Shown here piece by piece: positions 44,808 to 53,366 of a DNA stretch of 64,000 bases; position 1 is the first letter of the stretch, and every line of letters begins with the position of its first letter. The position numbers were made by a program, and so were the translations under genes. The DNA is taken from assembly GCA_964543235.1 (NCBI GenBank), contig CAZIXE010000005.1, forward strand, positions 32,471 through 96,470, written 5' to 3'. The notes beneath the pieces are model-generated. The model was given only the letters and a program-made list of their open reading frames with translations, was not told the DNA's origin and made no database searches. Origin of the DNA: JANMMJ01 sp964543235. GTDB lineage: Bacteria; Pseudomonadota; Alphaproteobacteria; Rhizobiales; Aestuariivirgaceae.

Positions 44808-45793
44808 GGCTTCTCCCACCTGCCACTCTTCTCCGAGCGGAAATAGGCGTCGATGATGCGCATGTTCATGATGGCGTCCTCCACGCCCCATGCAAGCTTT
44901 TCCTTGCCACGAACCACCCGCCCGAACGATTCGGCCTGCAGCTGGTACTGGTCGCTAACCGGAAGTTCGTGCCACTTGCCCTCGTTCAGTTTCGTGCCCT
45001 GCACGAAATAGCGGTTCGGCACGTCAGGGGGTGCATTGAAGGGGATCTCGATGACAATGCGCCCCTTGGTTCCGACGATATGTGCCACCTGGTGCGGCGC
45101 GAGCTGTGTCCCGATGCTGAAAGACAGGTGCCGGCCGCCGCCAAAATCGGCCAGGCCAGCACCCACCCGGTCGGTCTTGAACCGGGGGTCGCGGTCGAAA
45201 GTGGCGATCACTCGCCTGGGATTGCTGCCATAGATGAAGCGCGACACCGTGATCGGATAGCAGCCGATGTCGAGCAGCCCGCCGCCGCCGATATCCGCCA
45301 TGTTCCGCACGTTGCTTGGATCGTCGTTGAAATAGGAGAAGAAGACCTGGATCGCCTTGACCTCGCCGATCTTGCCCTTCTGCACCAGATTGCGCGCTTG
45401 AATCCACTGTGGATTGTGGCGCACCATAAAGGCCTCGGCGATGACGACGCCTTTTGGGGCTTTCCTGAGCTGCGTGGCTTCCTTGGCCGTGATGGCGATC
45501 GGTTTTTCGCACAAGACGTGCTTGCCGGCCCGCGCCGCTTCCAGGGTCAGTGGCACATGCAGATGATTGGGCAACGGATTGTAGACAGCCTCGATCTCGG
45601 GATCGGCCAGCATTTCCGCGTATGACCCATAGGCCTTGGGAATGCCTAGCTTCTTGGCCCATTTGCGCGCGGTTTTGTGATCCCGCGACGATATTGCCGC
45701 GATCTCAAGCTGCCTGCTCTTCAGCATCCCCGGAATGACCTTCGCCACGCCGATGTTTGCCGTCGAGATGATCCCCCACTTCACCGGTTTCAT
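44804..45793 (-). CDS. Gfo/Idh/MocA-family oxidoreductase
   Basis: A 329-residue NAD(P)-dependent sugar oxidoreductase. The N-terminal Rossmann fold is KWGIISTANIGVAKVIPGM and the family Lys lies in HVLCEKPIAIT. The C-terminal domain has GGGLLDIGCYPI. Members oxidise inositols, hexoses or their phosphates, often at C3. ATG 45793 is preceded by GGGGAGG. It is not in either operon but converges on the kinase, so a shared pathway is inferred from proximity. Confidence 0.88.
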   Translation of the reverse strand: MKPVKWGIISTANIGVAKVIPGMLKSRQLEIAAISSRDHKTARKWAKKLGIPKAYGSYAEMLADPEIEAVYNPLPNHLHVPLTLEAARAGKHVLCEKPIAITAKEATQLRKAPKGVVIAEAFMVRHNPQWIQARNLVQKGKIGEVKAIQVFFSYFNDDPSNVRNMADIGGGGLLDIGCYPITVSRFIYGSNPRRVIATFDRDPRFKTDRVGAGLADFGGGRHLSFSIGTQLAPHQVAHIVGTKGRIVIEIPFNAPPDVPNRYFVQGTKLNEGKWHELPVSDQYQLQAESFGRVVRGKEKLAWGVEDAIMNMRIIDAYFRSEKSGRWEKP

Positions 45794-45849
45794 TGCCCGC
45801 CTCCCCATATGTCATACGATTTGTAGCTGCTGTGCCGGCTTCCGCAACC

Positions 45850-46434
45850 TCAAACACGCGCCTGCCGGGCTGCTTCGAAGTACCGCCGGGTGATCGCCCG
45901 GGGATGTTCGGGATTGCTCGGCTTTCCCGTGAGAGCGTACCGCAGCCACAGCCCGTCGATCATGGCGCCGATGCCCTCGGCCAGCGCCGTCGCGCGGTTC
46001 CGGTCCATGATCTTGGACAGGTCGAACACGAGATTGTCCCTGAGCCGGCGGTGGTAAAGTTTGAGAATGCGCTGCAGGCGTTGGGACTGCCGGGCATTGC
46101 CGTAGAGCGCAAGCCATGCGCTGAACACCCGCTCATCAAACTGCCTTTCGCCGAACGAGGCGTCAATGATGGCATTGACCCGTGCGCTTGGCGTCGTAGC
46201 CCCCTTCTGGCGCTGCACCGTATCGCGGCGCAATTCGTCGAGCAGCGCCCGCATGGTGGCAAAAAGCAGCTCATCCTTGTCGGTGAAATAGTGATGCACG
46301 ATACCCGACGAAACGCCCGCCCGCTTGGCGATTCGGGCAACCGTCGCGCTGGCGAAACCCTGCTCGTGGATCACGTCTATCGCCGCATCCACCAGCTGCT
46401 TGCGCCTGATAGGTCCCATTCCGACTTTGGGCAT
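45850..46434 (-). CDS. betI: TetR-family repressor BetI
   Basis: A 194-residue regulator. BetI senses choline in other bacteria and controls choline transport and betaine synthesis. The HTH reads RRKQLVDAAIDVIHEQGFAS, VARIAKRAGVSSGIVHHYFTDKDEL. The ligand domain contains SAWLALYGNARQSQRLQRI and the ending AITRRYFEAARQ, close to known BetI. ATG 46434 has GGAGG just upstream. It is divergent from choX with a palindrome between them. No bet synthesis gene is adjacent. Confidence 0.85.
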   Translation of the reverse strand: MPKVGMGPIRRKQLVDAAIDVIHEQGFASATVARIAKRAGVSSGIVHHYFTDKDELLFATMRALLDELRRDTVQRQKGATTPSARVNAIIDASFGERQFDERVFSAWLALYGNARQSQRLQRILKLYHRRLRDNLVFDLSKIMDRNRATALAEGIGAMIDGLWLRYALTGKPSNPEHPRAITRRYFEAARQARV

Positions 46435-46464
46435 CTTTCCTCCGCAAGTCAGGCTAAATCTTTC

Positions 46465-46480
46465 TTGGACGAGCGTCCAA
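46465..46480. promoter_or_regulatory. Candidate BetI operator
   Basis: TTGGACG-AG-CGTCCAA, a perfect inverted repeat with 7-base arms, 31 bases before the betI start and about 100 before choX. It resembles BetI-type boxes. Confidence 0.65.
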
Positions 46481-46582
46481 CAAAAAACTTGCCATCCTCG
46501 CCGCCCCGGCATTAGTCTTTATCGATTAGCCATGAGCACCCGGACTGGGATCGCTCCGGGCGCAAGACAGGGAGGATGAAGA

Positions 46583-47530
46583 ATGCACTTGGTTACCACG
46601 AAGCTCGTCCGTGCATTGGCATTGGCATCGGGCGTCATGGCGCTTGCTTCCGCGGCTGAGGCCGCTGACCCCGAGAGCTGCAAGGCCGTACGCTTCGCGG
46701 ACGTCGGCTGGACCGACATCCAGGTTACGACCGGCGTGGCGCAGGTCCTGCTTGAGGCGCTGGGCTATGAGCCTGAGGTGAAGACTTTGTCGGTGCCTGT
46801 CACCTACGCCTCCTTGAAGAACAAGGATATCGACGTCTTTCTCGGCAACTGGATGCCGAGCATGACCGCCGATATCCAGCCCTATCTCGACGACAAGTCT
46901 GTCGAACAGCTCTCCACCAATCTGGAAGGTGCCGGCTACGGCCTGGTCGTGCCGCAGTATGTGGCCGACGCGGGCGTCAAGAGCCTGAGCGATCTCGGAC
47001 CCAACAAAGACAAGTTCAACGCCAAGATCTACGGTATCGAAGCCGGCAACGACGGCAATCGTATCATTTCCGATATGATCGCCAATCCGGCCAACAACCT
47101 CGAAGGCTTTGAGTTGGTCGAAAGTTCGGAAGCCGGCATGTTGACAGAAGCTGAAAGGGCGATGAAGGACAATCAGTGGATCATCTTCCTGGGATGGACA
47201 CCACACCCCGTCATGGGCGAGATGAAGATCCACTATCTTGACGGCATGGGTGACTCAGGCTTTGGTGCGGCAACGGTGCTGACCAATGTTCGCGCCGGCT
47301 ACACCGGCGAATGCCCCAATGCGGGCAGGCTCATCGCCAATCTCAAATTCACCCTCGAGATGGAAGGCGCCATGATGGACCCCGTGCTGAAGGACGGCGC
47401 TGATCCCAAGGAAACTGCGTTGAATTGGCTCAAGGCCAACCCGGATTCGGTGAAGCCCTGGCTCGATGGCGTAACGACATTCGACGGTGGCGATGCCGCA
47501 GCTGCAGTTGCTGCGGCTCTCGGCGGCTGA
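46583..47530 (+). CDS. choX: Choline ABC transporter, substrate-binding protein ChoX
   Basis: A 315-residue periplasmic choline-binding protein with a signal peptide ending at about AAEAA. The aromatic box known from Sinorhizobium ChoX has clear counterparts: Trp in VGWTDIQ, Trp in LGNWMPS, Tyr in GAGYGLV and Trp in LGWTPHP. An AGGGAGGA site precedes the ATG. A terminator-like hairpin follows it, which would favour binding-protein expression over choWV. Confidence 0.93.
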   Translation: MHLVTTKLVRALALASGVMALASAAEAADPESCKAVRFADVGWTDIQVTTGVAQVLLEALGYEPEVKTLSVPVTYASLKNKDIDVFLGNWMPSMTADIQPYLDDKSVEQLSTNLEGAGYGLVVPQYVADAGVKSLSDLGPNKDKFNAKIYGIEAGNDGNRIISDMIANPANNLEGFELVESSEAGMLTEAERAMKDNQWIIFLGWTPHPVMGEMKIHYLDGMGDSGFGAATVLTNVRAGYTGECPNAGRLIANLKFTLEMEGAMMDPVLKDGADPKETALNWLKANPDSVKPWLDGVTTFDGGDAAAAVAAALGG

Positions 47531-47552
47531 TCACCGCCACGCCAGTGACCCG

Positions 47553-47585
47553 CTCCGGCGCTGCACTTGCGCCGGAGTGCATTTT
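47553..47585 (+). terminator. Hairpin between choX and choW (partial terminator)
   Basis: A perfect 9-bp stem (47553-47561 with 47569-47577), a 7-base loop, then TGCATTTT. The weak T-run suggests attenuation, leaving some read-through into choW. Confidence 0.65.
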
Positions 47586-47667
47586 GCCTGCAATAATCCG
47601 TCAGCGAACGGGAGCGGCGCGCCAGACAAGCTTCGCCCGGTGACGCTGAACCCTGGGGAGGGGCACC

Positions 47668-48522
47668 ATGGATCCGGTTTCCAAGCTGATCGCGTCGTGG
47701 AAGATCCCCATCGGCAGGTGGGGCAAGGCGTTCATCGATTTCATCGTCGATTACTTCCAGTGGCTGTTCGATGCCATCAAGGTATCACTGAACTTTGTGG
47801 TCGAAGGCTCGACCTATCTGCTGTTGCAGATTCCCCCCGTCCTGTTGGCCTTGCTCCTGGCCGGCTTTGCCTATTGGCTGCAGCGATCGAAATACCTGTC
47901 CGCCGCCGTATTGATTGGTTTGCTCTTCATCATGAACCAGGGTCTCTGGAAGGAGACCATCCAGACCCTCGTGATTGTCGTGGCGGCTACGGCACTTTCG
48001 ATGGCAATTGGCGTACCCATCGGCATCTGGGCGGCGCACAAGCCGAAGGTCTGGCGGGTCACCCAGCCCATCCTCGACCTCATGCAGACCATGCCGACCT
48101 TCGTTTACCTGATCCCAATCCTGATCCTCTTCGGCCTTGGCGCCGCGCCAGCGCTGATCGTGACCATTATTTTCGCTATGCCGGCCCCCGTCCGCATGAC
48201 CTATCTTGGCATTACCTCGATCCCCAAGCCGATGATCGAGGCCGGCGAGAGCTTCGGCGCCACCAAACGGCAACTCCTCTGGAAGGTTGAGTTGCCCGCC
48301 GCCATGCCCTCGATCATGGCCGGTCTCACCCAGTGCATCATGCTCTCGCTGTCCATGGTGGTGTTTGCCACGCTAATCGGCGCCCCAAGCCTCGGCAACC
48401 CGGTGAACAAGGCACTTGCCAACCGCAACATCCCGCTCGGCATCGAAGCCGGGCTGGCGATCGTCGTGCTGGCCATCATCCTTGACCGCGTGCTGGCCGT
48501 GAAGGCGGGAGCGAAGAAATGA
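47668..48522 (+). CDS. choW: Choline ABC transporter, permease ChoW
   Basis: A 284-residue permease of the ProW type with about six membrane segments. Seen: LQRSKYLSAAVLIGLLFIMNQGLWKETIQT (in parts: LIGLLFIMNQGLWKET), TMPTFVYLIPILILFGLG, and the EAA loop KPMIEAGESFGATKRQLLWK. GGGGAGG precedes the ATG. It overlaps choV by 4 bases. Confidence 0.93.
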   Translation: MDPVSKLIASWKIPIGRWGKAFIDFIVDYFQWLFDAIKVSLNFVVEGSTYLLLQIPPVLLALLLAGFAYWLQRSKYLSAAVLIGLLFIMNQGLWKETIQTLVIVVAATALSMAIGVPIGIWAAHKPKVWRVTQPILDLMQTMPTFVYLIPILILFGLGAAPALIVTIIFAMPAPVRMTYLGITSIPKPMIEAGESFGATKRQLLWKVELPAAMPSIMAGLTQCIMLSLSMVVFATLIGAPSLGNPVNKALANRNIPLGIEAGLAIVVLAIILDRVLAVKAGAKK

Positions 48523-49709
48523 CCATTGCTGTCGAGTTCAAGGACGTCGACATCATCTTCGGCAGCAATGCGAAGGAAGCGCTCGCCATGGCGCATGCCG
48601 GTGCCCATCGATCCGAGATTCTGAGCAAGACCGGCGCCGTTTTGGGGGCAACCGGTGCCAACCTGGTCGTCAATGAGGGCGAAATCTCGGTGCTCATGGG
48701 ACTCTCCGGCTCGGGAAAATCGACACTGCTCCGTGCCGTCAACGGCCTCAACAAGGTGACCGGCGGCCAGGTCCTGGTGAAGGATGGTGACCGGATGGTC
48801 GATGTCGCCTCCTGTGACGAGGCCACATTGCGCCATATTCGCCAGAAGCAGGTGGCCATGGTATTCCAGCAGTTCGCTTTGCTGCCCTGGCGCACGGTCC
48901 GCGAAAACGCCGGCTTCGGTCTCGAGCTGGCCGGTGTGCCTGAGGCCGAGCGCAACCAGAAAGTCGATCGCCAGCTGCATCTGGTCGGTCTTGACCAGTG
49001 GGCCAACAAGCACGTTCACGAACTGTCCGGCGGCATGCAGCAGCGTGTCGGTCTTGCCCGGGCCTTTGCCACCGAGGCGCCGATCCTGCTAATGGATGAG
49101 CCGTTTTCCGCGCTGGATCCGCTGATCCGCACCAAGCTTCAGGACGAGCTTCTCCAGCTCCAGAAATCCATCAAGAAGACCATCCTTTTCGTCAGCCACG
49201 ACCTTGAAGAGGCCCTCAAGATCGGCAGCCGGATCACCATCATGGAAGGCGGGCGTATCGTGCAGTCGGGGTCCGCTGAAGACATCGTGCTGCGGCCTGC
49301 AAACGATTACGTCCGGGATTTCATTGCCAACGTGAACCCACTCTCGGTGCTTACCGCGTGGAACGTCATGAAAAGCCTCCATGAGCTGGAACCTGCGGGA
49401 GAAAGCTGGGTCTGGCTCGATCGCCGCAAGACCACCCGCTTCAGGCTTGACCGCGACCAGAAGGTCATCGCCGCCGAGCGCGACAGGAAGAAAGCCTCCT
49501 GGGTGTCCTGCGCAGACGTCGACAAACCCGTACCGGAAGGAACGCGTGCGGTCTATTGGGCACGTCCCGGCACGACACTCAAGACCGTCATGCTCGCCAT
49601 CCACAATGCCGATGTCGCTCCCGTGGCAATCTTCGATGATGAAGACCGCTTCATGGGCGCGATCGGCGTGCGCAACGTCCTGCAGGCTGTGTTGAAACGC
49701 TCAGATTGA
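48519..49709 (+). CDS. choV: Choline ABC transporter, ATPase ChoV
   Basis: A 396-residue ATPase of the ProV type. Walker A is MGLSGSGKSTLLRAVNGL, the signature is LSGGMQQRVGLARAF and Walker B is ILLMDEPFSALDPL. The C-terminal 120 residues form a degenerate CBS-like regulatory region (ADVAPVAIFDDEDRFMGAIG). The long leader before the Walker A (FGSNAKEALAMAHAG) is family-typical. The 3' end overlaps the convergent deoB by 9 bases. Confidence 0.93.
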   Translation: MTIAVEFKDVDIIFGSNAKEALAMAHAGAHRSEILSKTGAVLGATGANLVVNEGEISVLMGLSGSGKSTLLRAVNGLNKVTGGQVLVKDGDRMVDVASCDEATLRHIRQKQVAMVFQQFALLPWRTVRENAGFGLELAGVPEAERNQKVDRQLHLVGLDQWANKHVHELSGGMQQRVGLARAFATEAPILLMDEPFSALDPLIRTKLQDELLQLQKSIKKTILFVSHDLEEALKIGSRITIMEGGRIVQSGSAEDIVLRPANDYVRDFIANVNPLSVLTAWNVMKSLHELEPAGESWVWLDRRKTTRFRLDRDQKVIAAERDRKKASWVSCADVDKPVPEGTRAVYWARPGTTLKTVMLAIHNADVAPVAIFDDEDRFMGAIGVRNVLQAVLKRSD

Positions 49710-50876
49710 AAACGCCAGGCCGGCGCCGAGGGCTGTGATGCCGAGATGGCGCGCGACCGTCTGGCCGATATCGGCAAAGCTCTCGCGGTGGCCGGCACTA
49801 CCTGGAACACCGCCCGGCATGTAGCACATCACCGGCACCTGTTCGCGGGTGTGATCTGTTCCTTTCCAGGTCGGGTCGTTGCCATGGTCGGCGGTGAGAA
49901 CCAGCAGATCGCCGCCGCGCAGATGGCCGAATACGCGGGGCAGCATGGCATCGAATTCCTCCAGCGCCCTTCCGTAGCCCACAGGATCGCGCCTGTGGCC
50001 GAAATTCGTGTCGAAGTCGACGAAATTGGTCATGATGAATCCGCCGTCGCCGAGTTCCCGCAATGCCGCCAGCGACACCTCCATCAGCGCCGGATGCCCG
50101 GTTGCCTTGATTTCGCGTCCCGTTCCCGAATGCGCAAAGATGTCACCGATCTTGCCGACGCTCACCACTTCTCGGCCCGCTTGCGTGAGCCGGTCGAGCA
50201 GGGTGGGTCTGGGCGGCTTGATGGCATAGTCCTTGCGGTTGCCGGTTCGGGTGAATTCGCCGCGCCGCGTACCGATGAAGGGCCGGGCGATGACCCGGCC
50301 GATGTTGAGTGGAAGCGTAAGCTCGCGCGCCACCGTGCAGACGTCATAGAGCCGCTTCAGACCGAACACCTCTTCATGCGCCGCGATCTGGATGACCGAA
50401 TCAACGGACGTGTAGGCGATGGGCTTGCCGGTTCGAAGATGTTCTTCGCCATAGTCCTCGATTACTTCGGTGCCGGAGGCATGATGCATGGCCAGAAGAC
50501 CCGGCAGTTCACATCGGCTGGTGAGCGCTTCGACAAGGCTTTCAGGAAATGCCGGGATCTCTCGCGGAAAGTATCCCCAATCGAAATCGAGTGGTACACC
50601 GGACAGCTCCCAGTGCCCGGTGATTGTATCCTTGCCGCGCGACACTTCGGTTGCATAGGCCCAATGGCCCCTCAGGGGAACAGCCGGCAACGGATTGCGC
50701 CCTGACGAAGCCTCCGCCGCCAGTCCGAGCCCGAGGCTTGCCATGTTCGGAAGCTTGAGTTCCATGTGCTCAGCGATATGCCCCAGCGTGTTGGCGCCCT
50801 GGTCATCAAAAGCCGCGGCATCTGGCGCGCCGCCGATCCCGAAGCTGTCGAGGACGAAGAGAATGCCGCGCCTCAT
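49701..50876 (-). CDS. deoB: Phosphopentomutase
   Basis: A 391-residue alkaline-phosphatase-superfamily enzyme that interconverts (deoxy)ribose 1- and 5-phosphate. It has the N-terminal metal site FVLDSFGIGGAPDA, the family block WELSGVPLDFDWGYFP and the C-terminal LTADHGNDPTWKGTDHTRE. It is the last gene of the nucleoside operon and overlaps deoA by 4 bases. Confidence 0.95.
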   Translation of the reverse strand: MRRGILFVLDSFGIGGAPDAAAFDDQGANTLGHIAEHMELKLPNMASLGLGLAAEASSGRNPLPAVPLRGHWAYATEVSRGKDTITGHWELSGVPLDFDWGYFPREIPAFPESLVEALTSRCELPGLLAMHHASGTEVIEDYGEEHLRTGKPIAYTSVDSVIQIAAHEEVFGLKRLYDVCTVARELTLPLNIGRVIARPFIGTRRGEFTRTGNRKDYAIKPPRPTLLDRLTQAGREVVSVGKIGDIFAHSGTGREIKATGHPALMEVSLAALRELGDGGFIMTNFVDFDTNFGHRRDPVGYGRALEEFDAMLPRVFGHLRGGDLLVLTADHGNDPTWKGTDHTREQVPVMCYMPGGVPGSAGHRESFADIGQTVARHLGITALGAGLAFSI

Positions 50877-52189
50877 GCGTCGTCCGGACCGATGCGTTCA
50901 ATGATCACAGGGCCTGTCCGCCCTGCCTCGCCGAGGCGATAGGCCTGCACAACCATGGTAGCGGCCCGCTGATACGATGCCTCGTCCCGGGCGTGTACAA
51001 GGGCCAATGGTTGACCGCGCTCGACAGCGGCGCCCTTTCCGACGAGCTGCGTTAGGCCAACGGCATGATCGATTCGATCGCTCGCCACCCGCCGGCCGCC
51101 GCCCAGTTCAATGACTGCCAGCCCGAGTTCGCGCGTGGCAATGGCCGCAACGCTGCCGCCGTCCTTTGCCGGCACGGGCCTGCAGATCGGCGCTGCCGGA
51201 AGATGTTTGCCGGGGTTCTTGACGAGGTCTGTCGGACCTCCGAGCGCCGCGACCATGCGCTGAAATCGTTCGGCCGCATCGCCTGTCGCGAGCGTCCCCT
51301 CAAGCTTGGCAGTGGCAGCAGCCTGATCGCCGGCAAGCCCGGTCGACACGAGGAGCTCGGCTGCCAGCGCGAGCGTCACCTCATGCAGCCGCCGGTCGCG
51401 CTGTGCCCCGGTGAGGTAGTCGATGGCATTCTTCACTTCGACGGCATTGCCGGCACAGGAGGCCAGCGGCTCGTCCATATCGGTGATGAGGGCTGCCGTC
51501 CTCAGTCCTGCACCATTGGCGACGCTGACCAGGCTGTGCGCCAGCACTCTCGCTTCATCGAGGCTAGCCATGAAGGCGCCGGAACCGGTCTTCACGTCGA
51601 GCACGAGATGTTGAAGACCGGCGGCAAGCTTCTTTGACAGGATGGACGCCGTGATCAGCGGTACCGATTCGACCGTGGCGGTGACATCGCGAATGCCGTA
51701 GAGCCGTTTGTCGGCCGGTGCCAGATCCGCTGTCTGGCCGATGATGGCAGCACCGGTCTCACGTACCACCCTGCGGAACAGGTCGGCATCGGGCTGGGTG
51801 CAGTAGCCTGGAATTGCATCCAGCTTGTCGAGTGTTCCGCCGGTGTGCCCGAGGCCGCGGCCCGAGATCATCGGTACGTAGAGGCCGCAGGCGGCCAGCA
51901 TGGGCGCCAGCATCAGTGAGACATTATCGCCAACGCCGCCGGAAGAATGCTTGTCCACTACCGGGCCGGGCAGTTTCCACTGCAGGGCCGTACCGGAGTC
52001 ACGCATGGCGAGCGTCATGCCCACCGCCTCTTCAGCGCTCATGCCCCGGAAGAACACCGCCATGGCGAAGGCCGCCACCTGGCCTTCGGAGATGCTGCCG
52101 TCGGTGAGTCCGGCAATGAACATGCGCACCTCGTCGCGGCTGAGAGCCTGCCCGTCGCGTTTACGCCGGATGATCTCCTGCGGCAGCAT
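50873..52189 (-). CDS. deoA: Thymidine phosphorylase
   Basis: A 438-residue pyrimidine nucleoside phosphorylase that releases the base and (deoxy)ribose 1-phosphate. It contains the signature SGRGLGHTGGTLDKLDAIPG, the phosphate-binding KHSSGGVGDN, and the Lys/Ser loop LDVKTGSGAFM. ATG 52189 lies 1 base after the punA stop; the longer frame is not needed. deoB, which uses the sugar phosphate, is next. Confidence 0.95.
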   Translation of the reverse strand: MLPQEIIRRKRDGQALSRDEVRMFIAGLTDGSISEGQVAAFAMAVFFRGMSAEEAVGMTLAMRDSGTALQWKLPGPVVDKHSSGGVGDNVSLMLAPMLAACGLYVPMISGRGLGHTGGTLDKLDAIPGYCTQPDADLFRRVVRETGAAIIGQTADLAPADKRLYGIRDVTATVESVPLITASILSKKLAAGLQHLVLDVKTGSGAFMASLDEARVLAHSLVSVANGAGLRTAALITDMDEPLASCAGNAVEVKNAIDYLTGAQRDRRLHEVTLALAAELLVSTGLAGDQAAATAKLEGTLATGDAAERFQRMVAALGGPTDLVKNPGKHLPAAPICRPVPAKDGGSVAAIATRELGLAVIELGGGRRVASDRIDHAVGLTQLVGKGAAVERGQPLALVHARDEASYQRAATMVVQAYRLGEAGRTGPVIIERIGPDDA

Positions 52190-52190
52190 G

Positions 52191-52973
52191 TCAGCCGTCC
52201 ATGAAGTAACGGATGAGAAGCCGGCGCATGGCGTCTGCGGCCCTGGCCCCTTCCCGCTTCGTTTCCTCATGGCTCGGCGAGGCGCCTTCGATGCCGGCGG
52301 CGAGATTGGTGATCACCGACAACGCTGCCACCTTGAGACCGAAGCGCCGGGCGAGGATCGTCTCCGGGACCGTCGACATGCCAACCGCATTGCCGCCGAT
52401 GATCTGGAACATGCGGATTTCGGCGGGCGTCTCGAAAGATGGGCCCGAGTACCAGCAATAGACACCTTGGTGGAGGTTGATGCGTTCCTTGGCGGCTGCC
52501 GCCAGCAGTCTCGCACGCAGCGCCGGGTCGTAGGCATCTGTCATGGGCACGAAGTTGTCATCGCCGTGCTGGCCGATCAGGGGGTTCATGCCGGAGTAGT
52601 TGATATGGTCGGTTATCATCATCAAAGCACCCGGCCGCATCTCGGGATTGAGGGAGCCCGCTGCGTTGGTGAGGATGACGGTCTCGATGCCTGTGTTTGC
52701 CAGTGTCTCGATCACCGGCCGCATCACCGCAGCGTTACCGCTTTCATATGGGTGCGCGCGTCCGGCCAGAACCGCAACCTCCTTGCCGCCCAGCCGGCCG
52801 GCAACCAGCTGCCCGGCATGGCCCGAGATCCGCGGAACCGGAAAGCCGGGCAGCTCTGCATAGGTGATTGGCAGAGGCTCCTCCACGGCATCGGCGATAA
52901 CGCCCAGGCTCGAGCCAAGAATGATCGCGGTCCTGGGGCGCCGGGTTCCGAGCCTGTTTGCAAGCACATTCAT
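52191..52973 (-). CDS. punA: Purine nucleoside phosphorylase (trimeric type)
   Basis: A 260-residue PNP of the low-molecular-mass homotrimer class. Seen: ILGSSLGVIAD, GRAHPYESGN with the catalytic His, LTNAAGSLNPEM and MSTVPETILARRFG followed by the Asn of VITNLAAG. That Asn points to 6-oxopurines (inosine, guanosine). ATG 52973 overlaps cdd by 4 bases. Confidence 0.95.
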   Translation of the reverse strand: MNVLANRLGTRRPRTAIILGSSLGVIADAVEEPLPITYAELPGFPVPRISGHAGQLVAGRLGGKEVAVLAGRAHPYESGNAAVMRPVIETLANTGIETVILTNAAGSLNPEMRPGALMMITDHINYSGMNPLIGQHGDDNFVPMTDAYDPALRARLLAAAAKERINLHQGVYCWYSGPSFETPAEIRMFQIIGGNAVGMSTVPETILARRFGLKVAALSVITNLAAGIEGASPSHEETKREGARAADAMRRLLIRYFMDG

Positions 52974-53365
52974 TTCAGATGATCCGGACCGAAAGAGAAT
53001 GGAAGCAGTTCCTCCAGCGTGAACGTCCGCCGGAGCGCGCCGTCGGCCCCGCACACATGGATCTTCACATCACCTTCTGCGAACTCGCGGATTTTCTGGC
53101 GACAGCCGCCACACGGCGTGACCAGGCTGTCTCCAGCTCCGACGACTGCGACTTCTGTGATGCGGGTCCCGCCGGCCATGACCATGGCAGAAATTGCGCT
53201 GGGTTCGGCACACCAGCCCTGCGGATAGGCGGCGTTTTCGACGTTGCAGCCGCCGAATACGCGGCCCTGTTCGTCACGCACGGCCGCCCCGACCGGAAAC
53301 TTCGAATAGGGCGCATGGGCCCTGTGACGCGCCGCCACTGCTGCCGCGATGAGGTCCCGATTCAT
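52970..53365 (-). CDS. cdd: Cytidine deaminase
   Basis: A 131-residue zinc enzyme that converts (deoxy)cytidine to (deoxy)uridine. The zinc/catalytic motif is CAEPSAI and the second ligand block is PCGGCRQ, the all-Cys arrangement of tetrameric CDAs. ATG 53365 lies 1 base after the permease stop. It feeds uridine to deoA. Confidence 0.95.
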   Translation of the reverse strand: MNRDLIAAAVAARHRAHAPYSKFPVGAAVRDEQGRVFGGCNVENAAYPQGWCAEPSAISAMVMAGGTRITEVAVVGAGDSLVTPCGGCRQKIREFAEGDVKIHVCGADGALRRTFTLEELLPFSFGPDHLK

Positions 53366-53366
53366 C

